A stretch of 64,000 nt of DNA, from contig OX393566.1 in the NCBI GenBank assembly GCA_947652115.1, positions 11,797,374 through 11,861,373 on the forward strand, given 5' to 3'. Positions 44,228 to 55,844 of this stretch are shown here, piece after piece (within the stretch, counting starts at the first letter, position 1; the number at the start of each line of letters is the position of its first letter). The DNA comes from Blastomussa wellsi. Its lineage: Eukaryota > Cnidaria > Anthozoa > Scleractinia > Plerogyridae. The position numbers were made by a program, and so were the translations under genes. The notes beneath the pieces were generated by a model. The model ran no database searches. It had not been told where the DNA came from and was given only the letters and a program-made list of their open reading frames with translations.

Positions 44228-45798
44228 CGCAATGCAAAGAAAAGCAACCCCGCAACCCCAACCACGCCAACAGCGACAGCTATTTTGTTGTTTTGATGGC
44301 TGTCTGAGCCAGCCGCGGGTGTTGGTTCTTCTGTTTGCACTGCAAGCTTTGGATCTTTTTTGCTTTCAGCTGTGACTGTGACTGCCTTGTGAACAGGGCT
44401 GTTTGGCGGGTTCGGTCTCCCGCCATCCATCTTTTGAAGGCCCACTTTTTTCGCGCTCGTGTTAACGTTGTTTATCCCCAGCTTTATACCTTGCACCGCT
44501 TGTTTGAGATGGTTGTTATAACCGATTGTGCTTTCTGTGTTTATCTCCATGTTCCCCGGCATCAGCCACGCGCCGGGGCAAACAGCAAGGTTAAGCCGAA
44601 CATTGGCCTCGTCAACGGCAAGTTCGTATCTTTGAACTGACTTGGCCAGGTCTGGCTGCCGGACTGCGTCTTCCACCAAGACGAGGAACTCGTTCTGAGC
44701 TTCTTTTGCTCTGCCTCCCGCCACCAAAATGCTGCTGGGGACGTTTACTTGCGCGCCCAAGACGCAATAAACGAACGCCTCTATCGACTGGTTAATTCGC
44801 GACAAATCGGCCTGGGTCAACCCTGCCGACGTTTTGGGTGCAAACCAGTTGAATTGCTCTTCCGCGGCATCGTTTCTAATGAAACACACTGAAATTCCTT
44901 TTTCAGAAGCCCTTGGGTCCTCGTCATCAAATTTTGCTTTTGCTGATGGATAGGGAACGTCCAAAACAAAAGGATCGTGGCAATAAATATATACGCTGCC
45001 TAGTCCATGATTCGGGCCGTTCGAAAAGCGGAAATCCGTCGAGGGGTCAATTTCCAACTCTGCACATATTCGTTTCCACGAGGCTTCGTCGAAATGATTC
45101 TCGAACTGACTCCATGTCGGGTCCCCCGGCAATGCGCTGACGCTTTGGATGCCTCCGAGTTGGAATAGTATGCACCGAACCGTGAAATAGACGTGAAAAA
45201 TATAAAACGCCCGCACTTGCGGCGGCAGCATTGTGCTGTCGAATACTTCTAGTGAGATTCCGCAGCCTGTCGTCGCACACCACACCGCGATATTCAGCTG
45301 CTGGTCCCAAAAAGACAGATTGGGGCCCGACAGCCATTTTCTCGCGGGCTTTGACGTTTCGAACTTCAGCTGCTCCTTTTGGAAGACCTCTCTGAACTTT
45401 GTTGTAAAATACTTTTCAGGGGTGACATAAATTTTGATTTCTTTGTTTAAAATTTTTTTCAAACTCGCCGCCGCTTCTTCGAATGGTACAGCCAGCGGTC
45501 TTTTTTCTGTTCGGGGCGTCAGTTGCAGAGGGAAGCCCTCAACGTCATCGTCAACCAAACCCAACGCTTTTTTCATTTCTGCGCTCCAATATTCTGGATC
45601 TGAACCGAAGACGCTTTGCAGACTCCCTGGTCCTTCTTTCCAGAATATTTCGGCTGTTGCTGTGTTGTCCAGCGCAAAAAACACCTGTGCTTCGAATTGA
45701 CTTTTGTCTGCCCTTGGAAATCGTGCTGAAAAAGCTGTCCACGCATTGTTTTGTGCGAGCTTCGCATTCACGGCCTGTGCTACTTTCCCGAGAAACAT
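44224..45798 (-). CDS. Large Polinton protein with C-terminal membrane anchor, unit 3, 524 aa, intact
   Basis: Frame complete from MFLGKVAQAVN. Three residues shorter than units 1-2 through a 9-base in-frame difference near 45486 (AVPFEEA region), shared with unit 4. The C-terminal part matches unit 2. Confidence 0.82.
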   Translation of the reverse strand: MFLGKVAQAVNAKLAQNNAWTAFSARFPRADKSQFEAQVFFALDNTATAEIFWKEGPGSLQSVFGSDPEYWSAEMKKALGLVDDDVEGFPLQLTPRTEKRPLAVPFEEAAASLKKILNKEIKIYVTPEKYFTTKFREVFQKEQLKFETSKPARKWLSGPNLSFWDQQLNIAVWCATTGCGISLEVFDSTMLPPQVRAFYIFHVYFTVRCILFQLGGIQSVSALPGDPTWSQFENHFDEASWKRICAELEIDPSTDFRFSNGPNHGLGSVYIYCHDPFVLDVPYPSAKAKFDDEDPRASEKGISVCFIRNDAAEEQFNWFAPKTSAGLTQADLSRINQSIEAFVYCVLGAQVNVPSSILVAGGRAKEAQNEFLVLVEDAVRQPDLAKSVQRYELAVDEANVRLNLAVCPGAWLMPGNMEINTESTIGYNNHLKQAVQGIKLGINNVNTSAKKVGLQKMDGGRPNPPNSPVHKAVTVTAESKKDPKLAVQTEEPTPAAGSDSHQNNKIAVAVGVVGVAGLLFFALR

Positions 45799-45855
45799 TG
45801 CGTTTATATATTTCAAGTTTTTTTCAATTGAAAATTTGTTCGGAACAAAATAAAA
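45799..45855. promoter_or_regulatory. Divergent promoter with TATATA, unit 3
   Basis: Sequence identical to 20935-20991. Confidence 0.4.
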
Positions 45856-46524
45856 ATGGTTGTGCTTACCGTTTCTACGTCTTCCAATCCTTGCACCGTC
45901 TATTTCGATAACCCGATTCCAAAGGCTGATTACGTCTGCCTGTTGTCTTGTTCGCTTCCAAATTCGTGGCATAATTTGAAAAAAGATGGTGTCATTGCAA
46001 TGTCTGATCTTGATGGTAAAAATGCTGTTCCCATTACTTTACTCAGAGGGTATTACACTCTTGAAACCATGGCTCAAAATATTGAACACGCTTTCGCTTC
46101 ATTCGATGTAAAACTTCCCACTCAAATCAATACACCTGTTGGTGGAATGGTCATTGCCAACTAGGAGAATAAAAAAATCACTCTTGACAAAGACTTGTCC
46201 AATTTTCTTGGCATTTCCCGCGTTTTGATGTTTAGAACTTTCGTCAAACGGCTCCAGATTCCGTCAAGTTTCTTTATCCATTTCGACTTGGTTGACCCCA
46301 ATCGAAATTTGTTCAACGGCAAAGCTTCGTCCCTTCTTGCTAAGTTTGACATCCATGGGGATGCTTTCCAAAAAGTCCACTATCAAGCGGGCACACAGCC
46401 GACCTTTCGTGACGCTGCTTCGTTTCATGATGTCAACAGCGTCACGCTTTCTGTCAAAGACGTGGATGGCGAACTTTTTGACTTTCACGATCACCCACTT
46501 GAATTCGACTTGCAAATCATTTAA
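45856..46524 (+). pseudogene. Candidate minor capsid protein, unit 3, internal TAG
   Basis: Same as unit 1 with the stop at 46162-46164; carries IHFDLVD and FDIHGD substitutions. Confidence 0.6.
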
Positions 46525-46548
46525 AAAAATATATTCTGCTGGTATACC

Positions 46549-47238
46549 ATGTCTTCATCAAATGTCTTGCCGAGTGCTCCTCCCATTTATCCTGAGCTTC
46601 CCCCGCTGGAAAGAGCTGAAAATTTCCGTCTTGGTGAGATCTCCAAAACTGAAAAAGAAATCGCCGGAGAAGTTGAACACCGGAGGCTTGTTTTGAAAAA
46701 ATACACGAAAGCCCGCAAAGTGATTCACTATTCCGCGGTGTCTCTCGGCGTTGGAAGTGCCTTTCTGTCTTCCGGTGCCGTTGCTTCTTCTTTGACTGGC
46801 GTTGGAATCGTTGTAGGTGCGCCTGTTGCCGGAATTGCCGCCCTCCTTGGGTTTGCTTCGTCTGGCCTTGCTGCTGTTAACAGGAAGCTTGAGAGGAAAG
46901 TCAAAAAACACACGAAAATTCAAGCTCTGGCTCTTGCAAAGCACGACTCGATTAAAGAATATGTTTCTTAAGCTCTGGACGATGGAAATGTTTCCGACGC
47001 TGAATTCAAAATGATCTCTCGTGAAATGGAAAAATTTCGCGAACTCAGAGATAGATTGCGGGAAAACTTCGCGGAAAAACCGGTCGATTCTCCAGATGTT
47101 GAAACGATAAAAAAACAGGTTCGCCTCGAGCTTCGGAAAGAGTTTCTGAAAAAAAATGTCGGCGTCCAACGCAAATTTGAACTAAACTTTGAATCTAAAA
47201 GAAGAAAAACCTATCTCTCTTTCAAGACCTCTGGTTAA
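46549..47238 (+). pseudogene. Glycine-rich hairpin membrane protein, unit 3, internal TAA and altered tail
   Basis: Shared TAA at 46969-46971. One extra A in the run near 47150 changes the frame after FLKK, giving a different basic tail (NVGVQRKFELNFESK) that ends at 47238. Which tail is ancestral is unclear. Confidence 0.6.
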
Positions 47239-47261
47239 TCTGCGAAAAAAAGTTCCAACGT

Positions 47262-47474
47262 TTGAAGATTGGCAGAACTTTGGAAAATGCTTCTGCTTTT
47301 CCACACGCTTTTCTGCATTTTCGAGGAACTTTCAACGCCCGTTTGGCAGAGCGAGGTCAGACGGATTACAAGTTGTTGAGGCAATGTCAGAGGTGGGTTC
47401 TGTTCGAGTTTGCGTGGTCGGTCACCGCTCTCCTGTCACGCGTATTTTATAAAGGTTTCGCTGTCATATTATAA
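47262..47474 (+). pseudogene. Possible coding remnant at the LINE-free site, unit 3
   Basis: An open frame reads TLENASAFPHAFLHFRG, RLAERGQTDYKLL and WVLFEFAWSV and ends overlapping the stop of the zinc-protein gene on the other strand. In units 1 and 2 the LINE splits it. It could be a small gene or chance; no family is recognised. Confidence 0.25.
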
Positions 47475-47693
47475 CCCCTGGAAGGATTCAAGGCGGTGCT
47501 TTTGTCCATTTTTTAAACACGCGGCATATAAACCAGTTTTTCCGCAAACGCTGCATTTGCGACAATAGATTATTTTTGTAATCCGCCCTCGTTTTTCACA
47601 AAAAGGGGCCTCTGACAGTTCCTCGTGCACCTCGTCCCAACCCGTTACTTTTCTCTTCGTCTGCTGCGTCTGCGTCGTCACTTGCTCTTCCAT
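47469..47693 (-). CDS. Small zinc-binding protein, unit 3, 74 aa
   Basis: Frame open. The LCAAC motif of units 1-2 is LYAAC here, losing one of the candidate zinc ligands. Confidence 0.55.
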   Translation of the reverse strand: MEEQVTTQTQQTKRKVTGWDEVHEELSEAPFCEKRGRITKIIYCRKCSVCGKTGLYAACLKNGQKHRLESFQGL

Positions 47694-47815
47694 TTTGTTT
47701 TGGTGCTTTTCTCTAATTGGGGCTTTCTCTTGGGGCTTTCTCTGCCTCAGCCCGCGCATCAAGCGCAAATTTGAACTAAACTTTGAATCGAAAAAAAGAA
47801 AAATCTTTCTGAGTG

Positions 47816-48402
47816 TTATTTGCGCGTGACGTTGTGTGATGTTGTCACGCGTGACGTTGTGTGATTGTCACGCGGCACATTGCGTGACAGGTCACACACA
47901 GGGACAAAACCCTTGTCGGGGGTGCTCGGTGGCTGTTTGTTGCCTGGCCCCTGCCAGGACTTTCTCTGACAAAGCGGCTGTCCCCATTTGAAATCCCTCG
48001 GGATCTCGGGTTGGATCCCGAGGGATTTCTGAGCACCCCCTGTTACCAGTAGGGCCCAGGCGGGTTCACCCGAGGAGACTTGTCCCACTGGAAGGACTTC
48101 CCTTATACCTGGTGGTTCACCATCCGCACAAGCCTTTAGCAGGATTCAGAAAGTGGCCAACTTTCACCTCCCAGAGCTTCACCAGAATAATTGAACTTAC
48201 TTGTTTTTTTACAGTTCGCTTATTTATTGTGTCCAGTCTGGCGTTTACTTCAATTGTGGTGGCCTTTCTTTGTCCCTTGCAAAAAAAATCCCCTTACGCA
48301 TGCGATTTCCGGTGATGATGAAATTTTCACCCCAGAGCCCTTTCGTTTGAATTCGGAGAGAGCCTGGTGAACACTTCCTGTTTTTCTGAGAAACCAGTCA
48401 TC
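47816..48402. promoter_or_regulatory. Conserved non-coding region with GTGAC repeats and hairpin, unit 3
   Basis: GTGAC/GTCAC repeats at about 47826-47898 and the perfect hairpin at 47991-48028 are unchanged. No gene seen. Confidence 0.45.
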
Positions 48403-48780
48403 TCATAAATAGTCAAATCGGTAATCCGGAAATTCTTCTAGTTCATAATCGAAGTAACGTGGATGGCTTAAAAAGTGAATCTTTCTGTTTTTGAAACACA
48501 GTCTACAAAGTTCATTTGTCTCGGCTGTGTAATTATTTTTTCGAAGCAAAACTTTTGTGACTTGTTGTTTCTCTGTGCAAAATGGCGCCGATTGAATTTG
48601 GAGGTGAATTATGTCGAAGCCGAGGTCCAACTTTTCTTTGATCTTCAAGGTAAGATATTCTTTGTTTATTTTCTCACAAAGTTCGGCTGGAAGGTTTTGA
48701 GTTGCCTCTGTAATCATGCCGCAGAACGGATTTGCTTCGCCGACTTGCAGAACATCCGCTCCTATATTTGCTGCTGCCAT
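48403..48780 (-). CDS. Right-terminal gene of element A, unit 3, 125 aa
   Basis: Frame open; NNYTAETN replaces NNYTDETN. Starts in the inverted repeat. Confidence 0.65.
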   Translation of the reverse strand: MAAANIGADVLQVGEANPFCGMITEATQNLPAELCEKINKEYLTLKIKEKLDLGFDIIHLQIQSAPFCTEKQQVTKVLLRKNNYTAETNELCRLCFKNRKIHFLSHPRYFDYELEEFPDYRFDYL

Positions 48781-49059
48781 GTTTTCGTATATTCTTGTGC
48801 GGAATATTTCTTCAAATGGAAAATAATTATGCGACACAATATTCAAGTACATGCATTTCTTCAACTGGGAAATTTGGTTGCCATGTTTTCGTATATTCTT
48901 GTGTGGAATACTTCTTCAAATGGAAAATAATCATGCGACACAATATTCAAGTGCATGCGTTTCTTCAACTGGGAAATTTGGTTGCCGAAAAAAAAATGCG
49001 CTCTCCTAATTTGGTTGCCTTGGCTGCCGAAAAAAAAAATGCGCTCTCCAAACACATAT
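48744..49059 (-). repeat. Right terminal inverted repeat of element A, unit 3
   Basis: Copy of 24691-25005, joined to the B gene at the same base. Confidence 0.9.
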
Positions 49060-49873
49060 TTCCGCTTCACGTACGGTGCAAACCACGGGCTGGGAAGCGT
49101 TTACATTTATTGCCACGACGTGCCCTATCCATCGGCAAAAGCAAAATTCGACGACGAGGACCCTAAGGCGTCAGAAAAGGGAATTTCAGTATGCTTCATA
49201 AGAAACGACGCCGCGGAAGAGCAATTCCAATGGTTCGAGCCCAAAACCTCGGCAGGTTTGACCCAGGCGGGTTTGTTGCGAATAAACCAGTCGATAGAGG
49301 CGTTCGTTTACTGTGTCCTCGGCGCGCAAGTTAACGTGAGAAGCAGCATCCTGGGAAATGGGGGACGCGCAAACGAGGCGCAAAGTGAGTTCCTTGTCTT
49401 GGTGGAAGATGCGATAAGGCAAACGGATCTGTTTAGGTCAGTTCAAATATACCAACTTGCCGTAGACGAGGCAAAGGTGAGGCTCAACCTTGCTGTGTGC
49501 CCGGGGGCCTGGCTGATGCCCAGAGAACACGGTTGGCTAAAACAACCAGCCCAAACAAGCTACGCCAGGTATGAAGCTGGGGGTCAACGACGGGGTAAAT
49601 AAAAGCCCAGAAAAAGCAGCGCTTCAGCTAATGGATGGCGGGAAATGTAAAATTAACCCGCCAAACAGGCATCATTCAAATCCGAAGACAGCAGAAAAAC
49701 AGCAAGCGCCTCTGATCCAAACAGCTGCAGAAGAGCAAACTCCAACGGAGCAAACGGAATCTGAACCAATGACAACGGTTGACTCCGGCAGTGGGTCACA
49801 TGATGTGAACAAAATAGCTGTCGCTGTTGGCGCGGTTGCAGTTGCGGGTTGGGCATTCTTGTCAATTCGTTAG
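49060..49873 (+). pseudogene. B-type membrane-anchored protein remnant, unit 3
   Basis: Same headless structure. The TAG of units 1-2 is CAG here, so 49571-49873 is open from MKLGVNDGVNKS to the anchor; the frameshift upstream remains. Confidence 0.82.
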
Positions 49874-50796
49874 CGCTGCTTCCTCGTTTTGTCGTTGAAG
49901 GTCGGATTCTTGCTCACTCAGTTCATCCAACCTTTTTGTTTCGTTGAGCCTTTTTTCCATGCTGTTTCTTTCGCTCTCTTTGGCCGCGAGGCCATGAGTT
50001 GGTCGATCCGGGTTTGTTCTTTGCCTTTACTTTTTGCTTGTTCTCCAAGAGCTACCACCTTTATTTTTGCATTTTCAAAACCTGTCTTAAGATTTTTTAT
50101 CAGTTGCTGCTGTCTCCGCAGTTTTGCCTCACTTTTAACATTCGAACCATATTCATCTTTTAACCCATCAATCCTTGTTTGAGTTTGCTCAATTCTGTTT
50201 CTCAGATTTTGAACCTCTTGAGTAGCTTTTTCATTTTCTGCGGCAATTTTTCCAGCATCTCTTAATTGTTGTTCGGTCTCTCTCAATCTCTGACGTTGTT
50301 CTCTTATGCTCTCATTATCTTAAGCGATAATTTCTTGTGCCATCGTCCCAATTTTTTCTATGATTTCTTTTGTAAGATTTGGAGTTAGCCTTTCTTTTCC
50401 TGTTGACCTTTCTTTGGTGAAAAGGGCATATATTCTTTTGCCGGCTCCAGCCATTTTTACTTGTAATTTCCCCTTTAGGCTGTAAGAGGCTTCAAGATTT
50501 GTCGCCGAGCTTTCTTAAAATATTCCCTTGAGACTATTCCACGCTTTTTCTCTCATTGATTGCGCACTGCTGTCCACCAAAGGAGATTCCTCGGTGTAAG
50601 ACTTGTCAGGCATCCCGCTCTGTTGGTGCAGCGTTGTTTGTATTTCATAGTGTTCGCCACTATGGAAGGGTGTCGATGCAGAGCCAGGCTGAAATGGACG
50701 GGTTGTATTGACCTCTTGTTCATCTTCATGGTCATCGTGGTCAATAGCATGGTCAAGTTCGGGGTCGTCGTAACCAAAGTGTCCACCTTCTGCCAT
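49870..50796 (-). pseudogene. B-type coiled-coil protein, shortened, unit 3
   Basis: Same as unit 1 plus a further stop at 49918 (CTCAGTTC for CGCAGTTC). Confidence 0.78.
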
Positions 50797-50832
50797 TGTA
50801 TGTTAAACAAAAATATTTTTTTGTTGATATAG

Positions 50833-51963
50833 ATGGTGGCGGTCCAAGCAAACCTTCGGTCAACGCACAACGAGAAAAAGCTCGGCACGATGAAAGCCGA
50901 GCGTGCAGTAAAACGTATCACCTTTGATCATAGCGACGCCAGACCCAGCGAGACCCTGTATGTTTCGGTGCCCAAGCTGAATAAGAATGAGGTCCTCGTG
51001 CCCGGCTCGCTCGCACTGCTCTTCTACACCGACTTGTCTGGAGGGCACGCCAACAACTTCCTCGTTCAAAACGTCGCGCGCACTCTGGTCGACAAGCTGG
51101 TTGTGAAGTACGTGGGCACCATACTGCAGGACTCGGTGGGGTATGACATCTTCAAGATCTGGGAGGACCTTTTCCTCTCGCAGGAGGAGCGGAACAACAT
51201 GCTGCTGGACGTGAGGACGTTTGCAAGATCTGCTCAAACGCTGGGAATAAGAAAACCTGGGTATTGGCACGGAAAAAGCGCTGAACAATGTTTTCGGAAC
51301 GAAATACCAAATCAGACTGGACCACCAGATTCTGACCGACCACGGAGTCTTTTACCCCCAAGCTCTTTACAACGACCTCGTGTTTGAGTTGACACTTGCG
51401 CCGGCCTCACAGGCTGTCAAAGGCTCTGACCCAACAAAACTGAAATACACGCTGACCAACATCCAGCTCGAGTACGAAATGATCAGAAGCCAGACTCTGG
51501 CGGACAACGCACACAGTGTCTACTCCGCTGGCAAGGAATTCATCTACGATCACGTGATGCAGGCTGAGGTGGTCACCTTCGCAAAAGGCACGGAAACAAG
51601 GATTAACCTCAGAGTCATCCCCCAGAGAAGGTCCCTTAAAGGCATCCTTCTCCTCTTTGTTGAGCCATATGTCGCTGGCACCAGGGATTCAGAAAAGTAC
51701 CTCAACCATGGCCTGACGAAAGTCAGCGTTATGGTGAACGGCTCACCCAACATGCTGTACAACAACGGAGTCGAAGGCAAAGACATTTGGGAGGAAGCCA
51801 GCCGCTTCTTTGTCAAGACAAAAACGCCGCACGTGAATCTGACGAAGTTCTACACCGATGACAAGTTCGGGCTTTTGATCGATTTGCGCTCAATGGCAGA
51901 TGACTCGCAGGTGACGCGCAGATGAACTTATTGGGGCAGCAATTAGAATCTTTGCAATACTGA
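50833..51963 (+). pseudogene. B-type candidate major capsid protein, unit 3, broken
   Basis: Has a private 10-base deletion near 51211 (after LLLD) that shifts the frame earlier than in the other units, plus the shared C-terminal deletion. Confidence 0.78.
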
Positions 51964-51970
51964 TATATAG

Positions 51971-52539
51971 ATGGACCCCAAAAACATACCGTTTAACGCT
52001 CTTGTTGTTGGCCCGACTAATTCAGGCAAATCAAGGTTTGTTGTGGACCAGCTCTGTGGCCCTTTCCGTGGCAAGTTCGACTACATGGGGCTCATCTGCC
52101 CGACATTCGCGTATAACAAGACTTTTCATCGCTTCGCTGAGGCAGACCCTCGATTTTTTGTTATCATTTGCGAACAGAATGAGGTTAAACCATGGTTGAA
52201 GCTTGTTTGCTGGTTTTTGGAGGGCACCAACGCACTCATAATCCTCGATGACTGCCCAGCCTCGAAAGATGTAAAAAACCGCACAGGCCAGCTGGTCAAT
52301 CTCGCATTCAGCGCTCGCCACACAGGACTAAGCGTGTGGCTGCTCACCCAAAAGATGACCAGCATCACAGCTTCTTTCCGCGAAAACGTAGCTGCAATTG
52401 TGCTTTATACACTCCCTCATGCAAGACTTTGAAAGCGGTTTTTGAATATTACGCCAGCGAACTTTCTCAAGATGAGTACAAAGAATATATTTCGATGTTG
52501 AAAAAATTCCTTCCTTGTGTTCTCACTTCGGCACAATAA
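51971..52539 (+). pseudogene. B-type packaging ATPase, unit 3, frameshifted
   Basis: Same as 27927-28495; VCWFLEG and KNRTG substitutions; frameshift near 52409. Confidence 0.85.
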
Positions 52540-52577
52540 AATTAAATCTCAATTAAAAAATTAATAACATATAAAAA

Positions 52578-52756
52578 ATGACGACCCCATCAACGAGCGC
52601 ACACTGGGTAGCAACCGAAGACTCCATTATGACTGACAGTTTGGCCTCGCTCGAAGCTGCCCCTGAGCCGGTTCCAGAGACCTCGCCAGAGCCCGCTGCA
52701 GCTGATTCCAAAGTTTCAAATGGTCTCAGCACAACCCAATGGATCTCTATCACTAA
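52578..52756 (+). pseudogene. B-type Ala/Pro-rich protein truncated at junction, unit 3
   Basis: Same as 28534-28712, cut after STTQWISI. Confidence 0.78.
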
Positions 52757-53204
52757 AGGGCGTGTAGAAAAGCACAAGCGCAGCCACGTTTTCGCGGAAA
52801 GAAGCTGTGATGCTTGTCATCTTCTGCGTAAGCACCCAAACACTGATGCCAATATGTCGGGCAGAAAAAGCAAGATTTACCAGCGGCCCTGAGCGCTTTT
52901 ACACATCTTTCGTGGCTGCACAGTCATCGAGGATTATGAGAGCGTTGGAGCCCTCCAAAAACATGGAAGCCATCTTCAGCCAGGGTTCCATTTGGTGTTG
53001 TTCGCAAATGACTACATAAAAACGCGGGTCCGCCAAAGCGAAACGATGAAAAGTTTTGTTATGCGCGAATGTCGGGCAGATGAGCACGATCTGGTCGAAC
53101 TTGCCGCGGAAAGGGCCGAGGAGCTGATCAACCACAAACTGCGATTTGCCTGAATTTGTCGGGCCCACGATGAGGGCGTTGAACGGCACGTTGTTTGGAT
53201 CCAT
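52757..53204 (-). pseudogene. A-type packaging ATPase, 5' fragment, unit 4, extra stop
   Basis: As in units 2-3, but TTTTTCACATC has become TTTTACACATC, giving a stop at 52899-52901 right after the Walker B region (DDCAATKDV). Confidence 0.9.
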
Positions 53205-53211
53205 TCTTCTT

Positions 53212-54438
53212 CTAGTATTCCACAGACTCAAATTGCTGCCCCAAAATATTCATTTGCGAGTCTCTGATGACGAAAATGTGGCAGCTCATTTTGCCTCCTC
53301 CGCTCGCCTTCCTCTCGAGCTCGAGCAGAACCCCGTTTTGCGTGTTCACAGGCCGTGTGCCGCTGCCGTGCAGCCACGGATCTGTCATGGAGCGCAGATC
53401 GACCGGAAGCCCGAACTTGTCTTCGCTCCAGAACTTTGTCTTGTTCATGTGGGGCGTCATTTTCTGCGGAAAGAAGCGGCGGACCATCTCCCACATGTCC
53501 CTCTTTGTGATGCCGGTTTTGTAGAGCCTGTTGGGCTTGCCTTTCACCGTGACGTTGACTTTCGTCAAGCCGGGGTTGATGAACTTTTCTGAATCTCTGG
53601 CCCCCGCGGCGTAAGGCTCGACGAACAGGAGAAGGATCGCTTTCAAGGACCGGCTCTGGGGGTTGATGCTGAGGTTGATCTTTTCATCGCTTTTGAGGAA
53701 GGTGTGCGTTTTCAGCAGATGGATGTCATCGAAGGCGAAGGTCTTCCCCTTGTGGTAAACACTGCGCGCCTCGTGCGCCAGCGGCTTGCTGCTCATCATT
53801 TCGTACTCGATCCTGATGTTCGTCAGCCTGTATTTCAGTTTTTCCGGGTCTGAGCCTTTGACAACCTGCGAGGCCTGGGCGAGGATCAGCTGAAACATGA
53901 GTTCTTGGAAGAGCGCTTGGGGATAAAAGACACCGTGGTCGGTGAAAATTTGGTGGTCCAGCCGGATCCGATATTCGGCGAGCGCGTTTTCCGCGTCAAC
54001 GCCCGAGGTTTTCTTATCCTCACTGTTCGAGCGGACCTTGCAGAGATCCTCGCTTTTAATCCCGTCGAGCTGCCTGTTGTCTCGCTCCTCCTGCGAGAGA
54101 AAAAGGTCCTCCCAGGTCTTCCAAATGTCATAACCGCCGATGTTCTGCAGATCTGCGACCCCGAACTTCACAATCAGCCTGTAGACCAGAGCGCGCCCGA
54201 CGTTTTGTACGAGGAAGTTGTTGGGGTCACCTCCTGAAAGATCTATGTTGAAAATCAGCGCGAGCGAGCCGGGCACGAGGACCTCGTTCTCACCCAGCTT
54301 GGGCACCCAGACATTCAGGGTATCGCCGGGGCTGGCCTCGCTCGGATTGAAGGTGAAGCGCTGCGTTGAACGCTCGAATTTATCCGCCTTGAGAATTTTT
54401 TCTGTGTGTGTTGGTCGAAGGTTTGCTTGCACCGCCAT
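53212..54438 (-). CDS. Candidate major capsid protein, unit 4, intact, 408 aa
   Basis: This is the only complete copy. It starts MAVQANLRPTHTEK and ends ILGQQFESVEY. The beta-rich pattern (GDTLNVWVPKLGENEVLVPG, DHGVFYPQALFQEL, RLTNIRIEYEM, LLLFVEPYAAG, MSCHIFVIRDSQ) and its place next to the packaging ATPase suggest a double-jelly-roll capsid protein. It differs from the better known F54H12.2-like Polinton capsid in opening motif, so the call rests on context and length. It is 33 bases from the divergent coiled-coil gene. Confidence 0.62.
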   Translation of the reverse strand: MAVQANLRPTHTEKILKADKFERSTQRFTFNPSEASPGDTLNVWVPKLGENEVLVPGSLALIFNIDLSGGDPNNFLVQNVGRALVYRLIVKFGVADLQNIGGYDIWKTWEDLFLSQEERDNRQLDGIKSEDLCKVRSNSEDKKTSGVDAENALAEYRIRLDHQIFTDHGVFYPQALFQELMFQLILAQASQVVKGSDPEKLKYRLTNIRIEYEMMSSKPLAHEARSVYHKGKTFAFDDIHLLKTHTFLKSDEKINLSINPQSRSLKAILLLFVEPYAAGARDSEKFINPGLTKVNVTVKGKPNRLYKTGITKRDMWEMVRRFFPQKMTPHMNKTKFWSEDKFGLPVDLRSMTDPWLHGSGTRPVNTQNGVLLELERKASGGGKMSCHIFVIRDSQMNILGQQFESVEY

Positions 54439-54471
54439 ATAAACAGAAAAAAAAAATTTATTTAATACACA

Positions 54472-55844
54472 ATGGCGGAAGGTGGCGATTCACATCCCCT
54501 TGGACACGAAGACCCTGACCTTGACGTTGCAATCGACAACGATGGCGATGACGATGAACAAGAGGTTAACCGCACCGGCCCTTTTGTGCCGGGCACCGCT
54601 TCGACACCCTATCATGGCGGCGAAGAAATTGAAATGGAGACAAGGCAACACGAACCGAGCGGCCTGCCTGACGAATCCTATGTTGAAACTCCTTTGTTGG
54701 GTGATTTTGTGAATGTTGACAAACCAACAATTCTTGAAAGAGCAAGGGGCTTTATCAAAAGTAGATTCCCAAAGGTGGACTTCGGAAAATAAGGGCCAAT
54801 TGGTTTCTCCAAAAAGGCTGGAAATGAGAGAACAATTGTTTCCTTTGGGCCAAAAGGTGGTGAGGCTGAAATTTTCAGAAAAGATGGACGAAGTCTTCTC
54901 TCAAAATTCACAGACAAGTTCAAAAAGCCCTTGGACCAGAAGCTGAATATCTGATTGCTCGAGAAAAAAGAGCGAAAGAGAACAACAACAGGAATTGAGA
55001 GAGGCCGAACAACAATTAAGAGAGGGTGAAAAAATTGATGCAGAAAAAACCAAAACAACACAAGGGGTTCGAAATCTGAGAATCAGACTTGAGCACACTC
55101 AGGCAGAAATTGATGCACTTAGGATGAACATGGTTCAAATGTTGAAAGTGAGGCGGAACTGCGCAGACTTAAGCAACTGGAAAAAATCTTCAAACTGATC
55201 TCGAAAACGAAAAGAAAGAGGTTGCTTCACTCGAAAAACTTGCAAAAAATAAAGCGAAAGCACAACAAAAGGTTGACAAAATCAGAGCAGGCCTTGCTGA
55301 GACACAAAAAAGAAGAAACGGTCTTCAACAAAATCTGAACGAAACGAGAACGCTTGATGAATTGAATGAACAGGAGGCCGAGCTCCAGCGCCAAAATGAA
55401 GAAGACAGGGCGGTCATCGACGATGAGAACGCTTCACCCTCTGAAAAGCAAGCCGCGGAAGCCCGAGTTGCAGAAAGAACCGAGGAGCTCACACGTCTGC
55501 AAACGCAGATTGCGGAAAGAGAAAGAACCATGCCGCTTCGAGAACGCGTAAAAGAGATCTTCAAGAAATACGGCGTGACCGTCACGGCTGTTCTTCTTGC
55601 TGCTGGTGTCACGATCGGCGCCGTCGTCGGCGTTATAAACAACTCGCTGAAAGCCACCGCAAAAGGGTTGGGGAATGGTTTGAAAGAGATTGGAAAAAAA
55701 CTTGCAGGCATTCTCCCCGGGCTGATCGGCTCGACTGTTTCTTTCCTTTTCAAAGCGGCTGGGGAGGTCGTCTCTTTTCTGGCGGAGCACGTCTGGCTTT
55801 TGATTTTGGGTGTGGTCGCGTTTCTGGTCGAGCAGCGCCGTTAA
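54472..55844 (+). pseudogene. Acidic coiled-coil membrane protein, unit 4, broken
   Basis: No 13-base deletion, so the first 106 codons are open as in unit 1; shared TAA at 54790-54792; A-run change near 54926; one base lost near 55120 (CACTTAGGATG). C-terminal 160 codons (55362-55844) open. Confidence 0.8.

Larger units (their letters stand above)
41150..52756. repeat. Tandem array unit 3 (11,607 bp, no LINE)
   Basis: Starts at the same AGGGCGTG junction as unit 2. It is shorter mainly because the LINE is absent. The left part matches unit 2, the right part unit 4. Confidence 0.95.
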
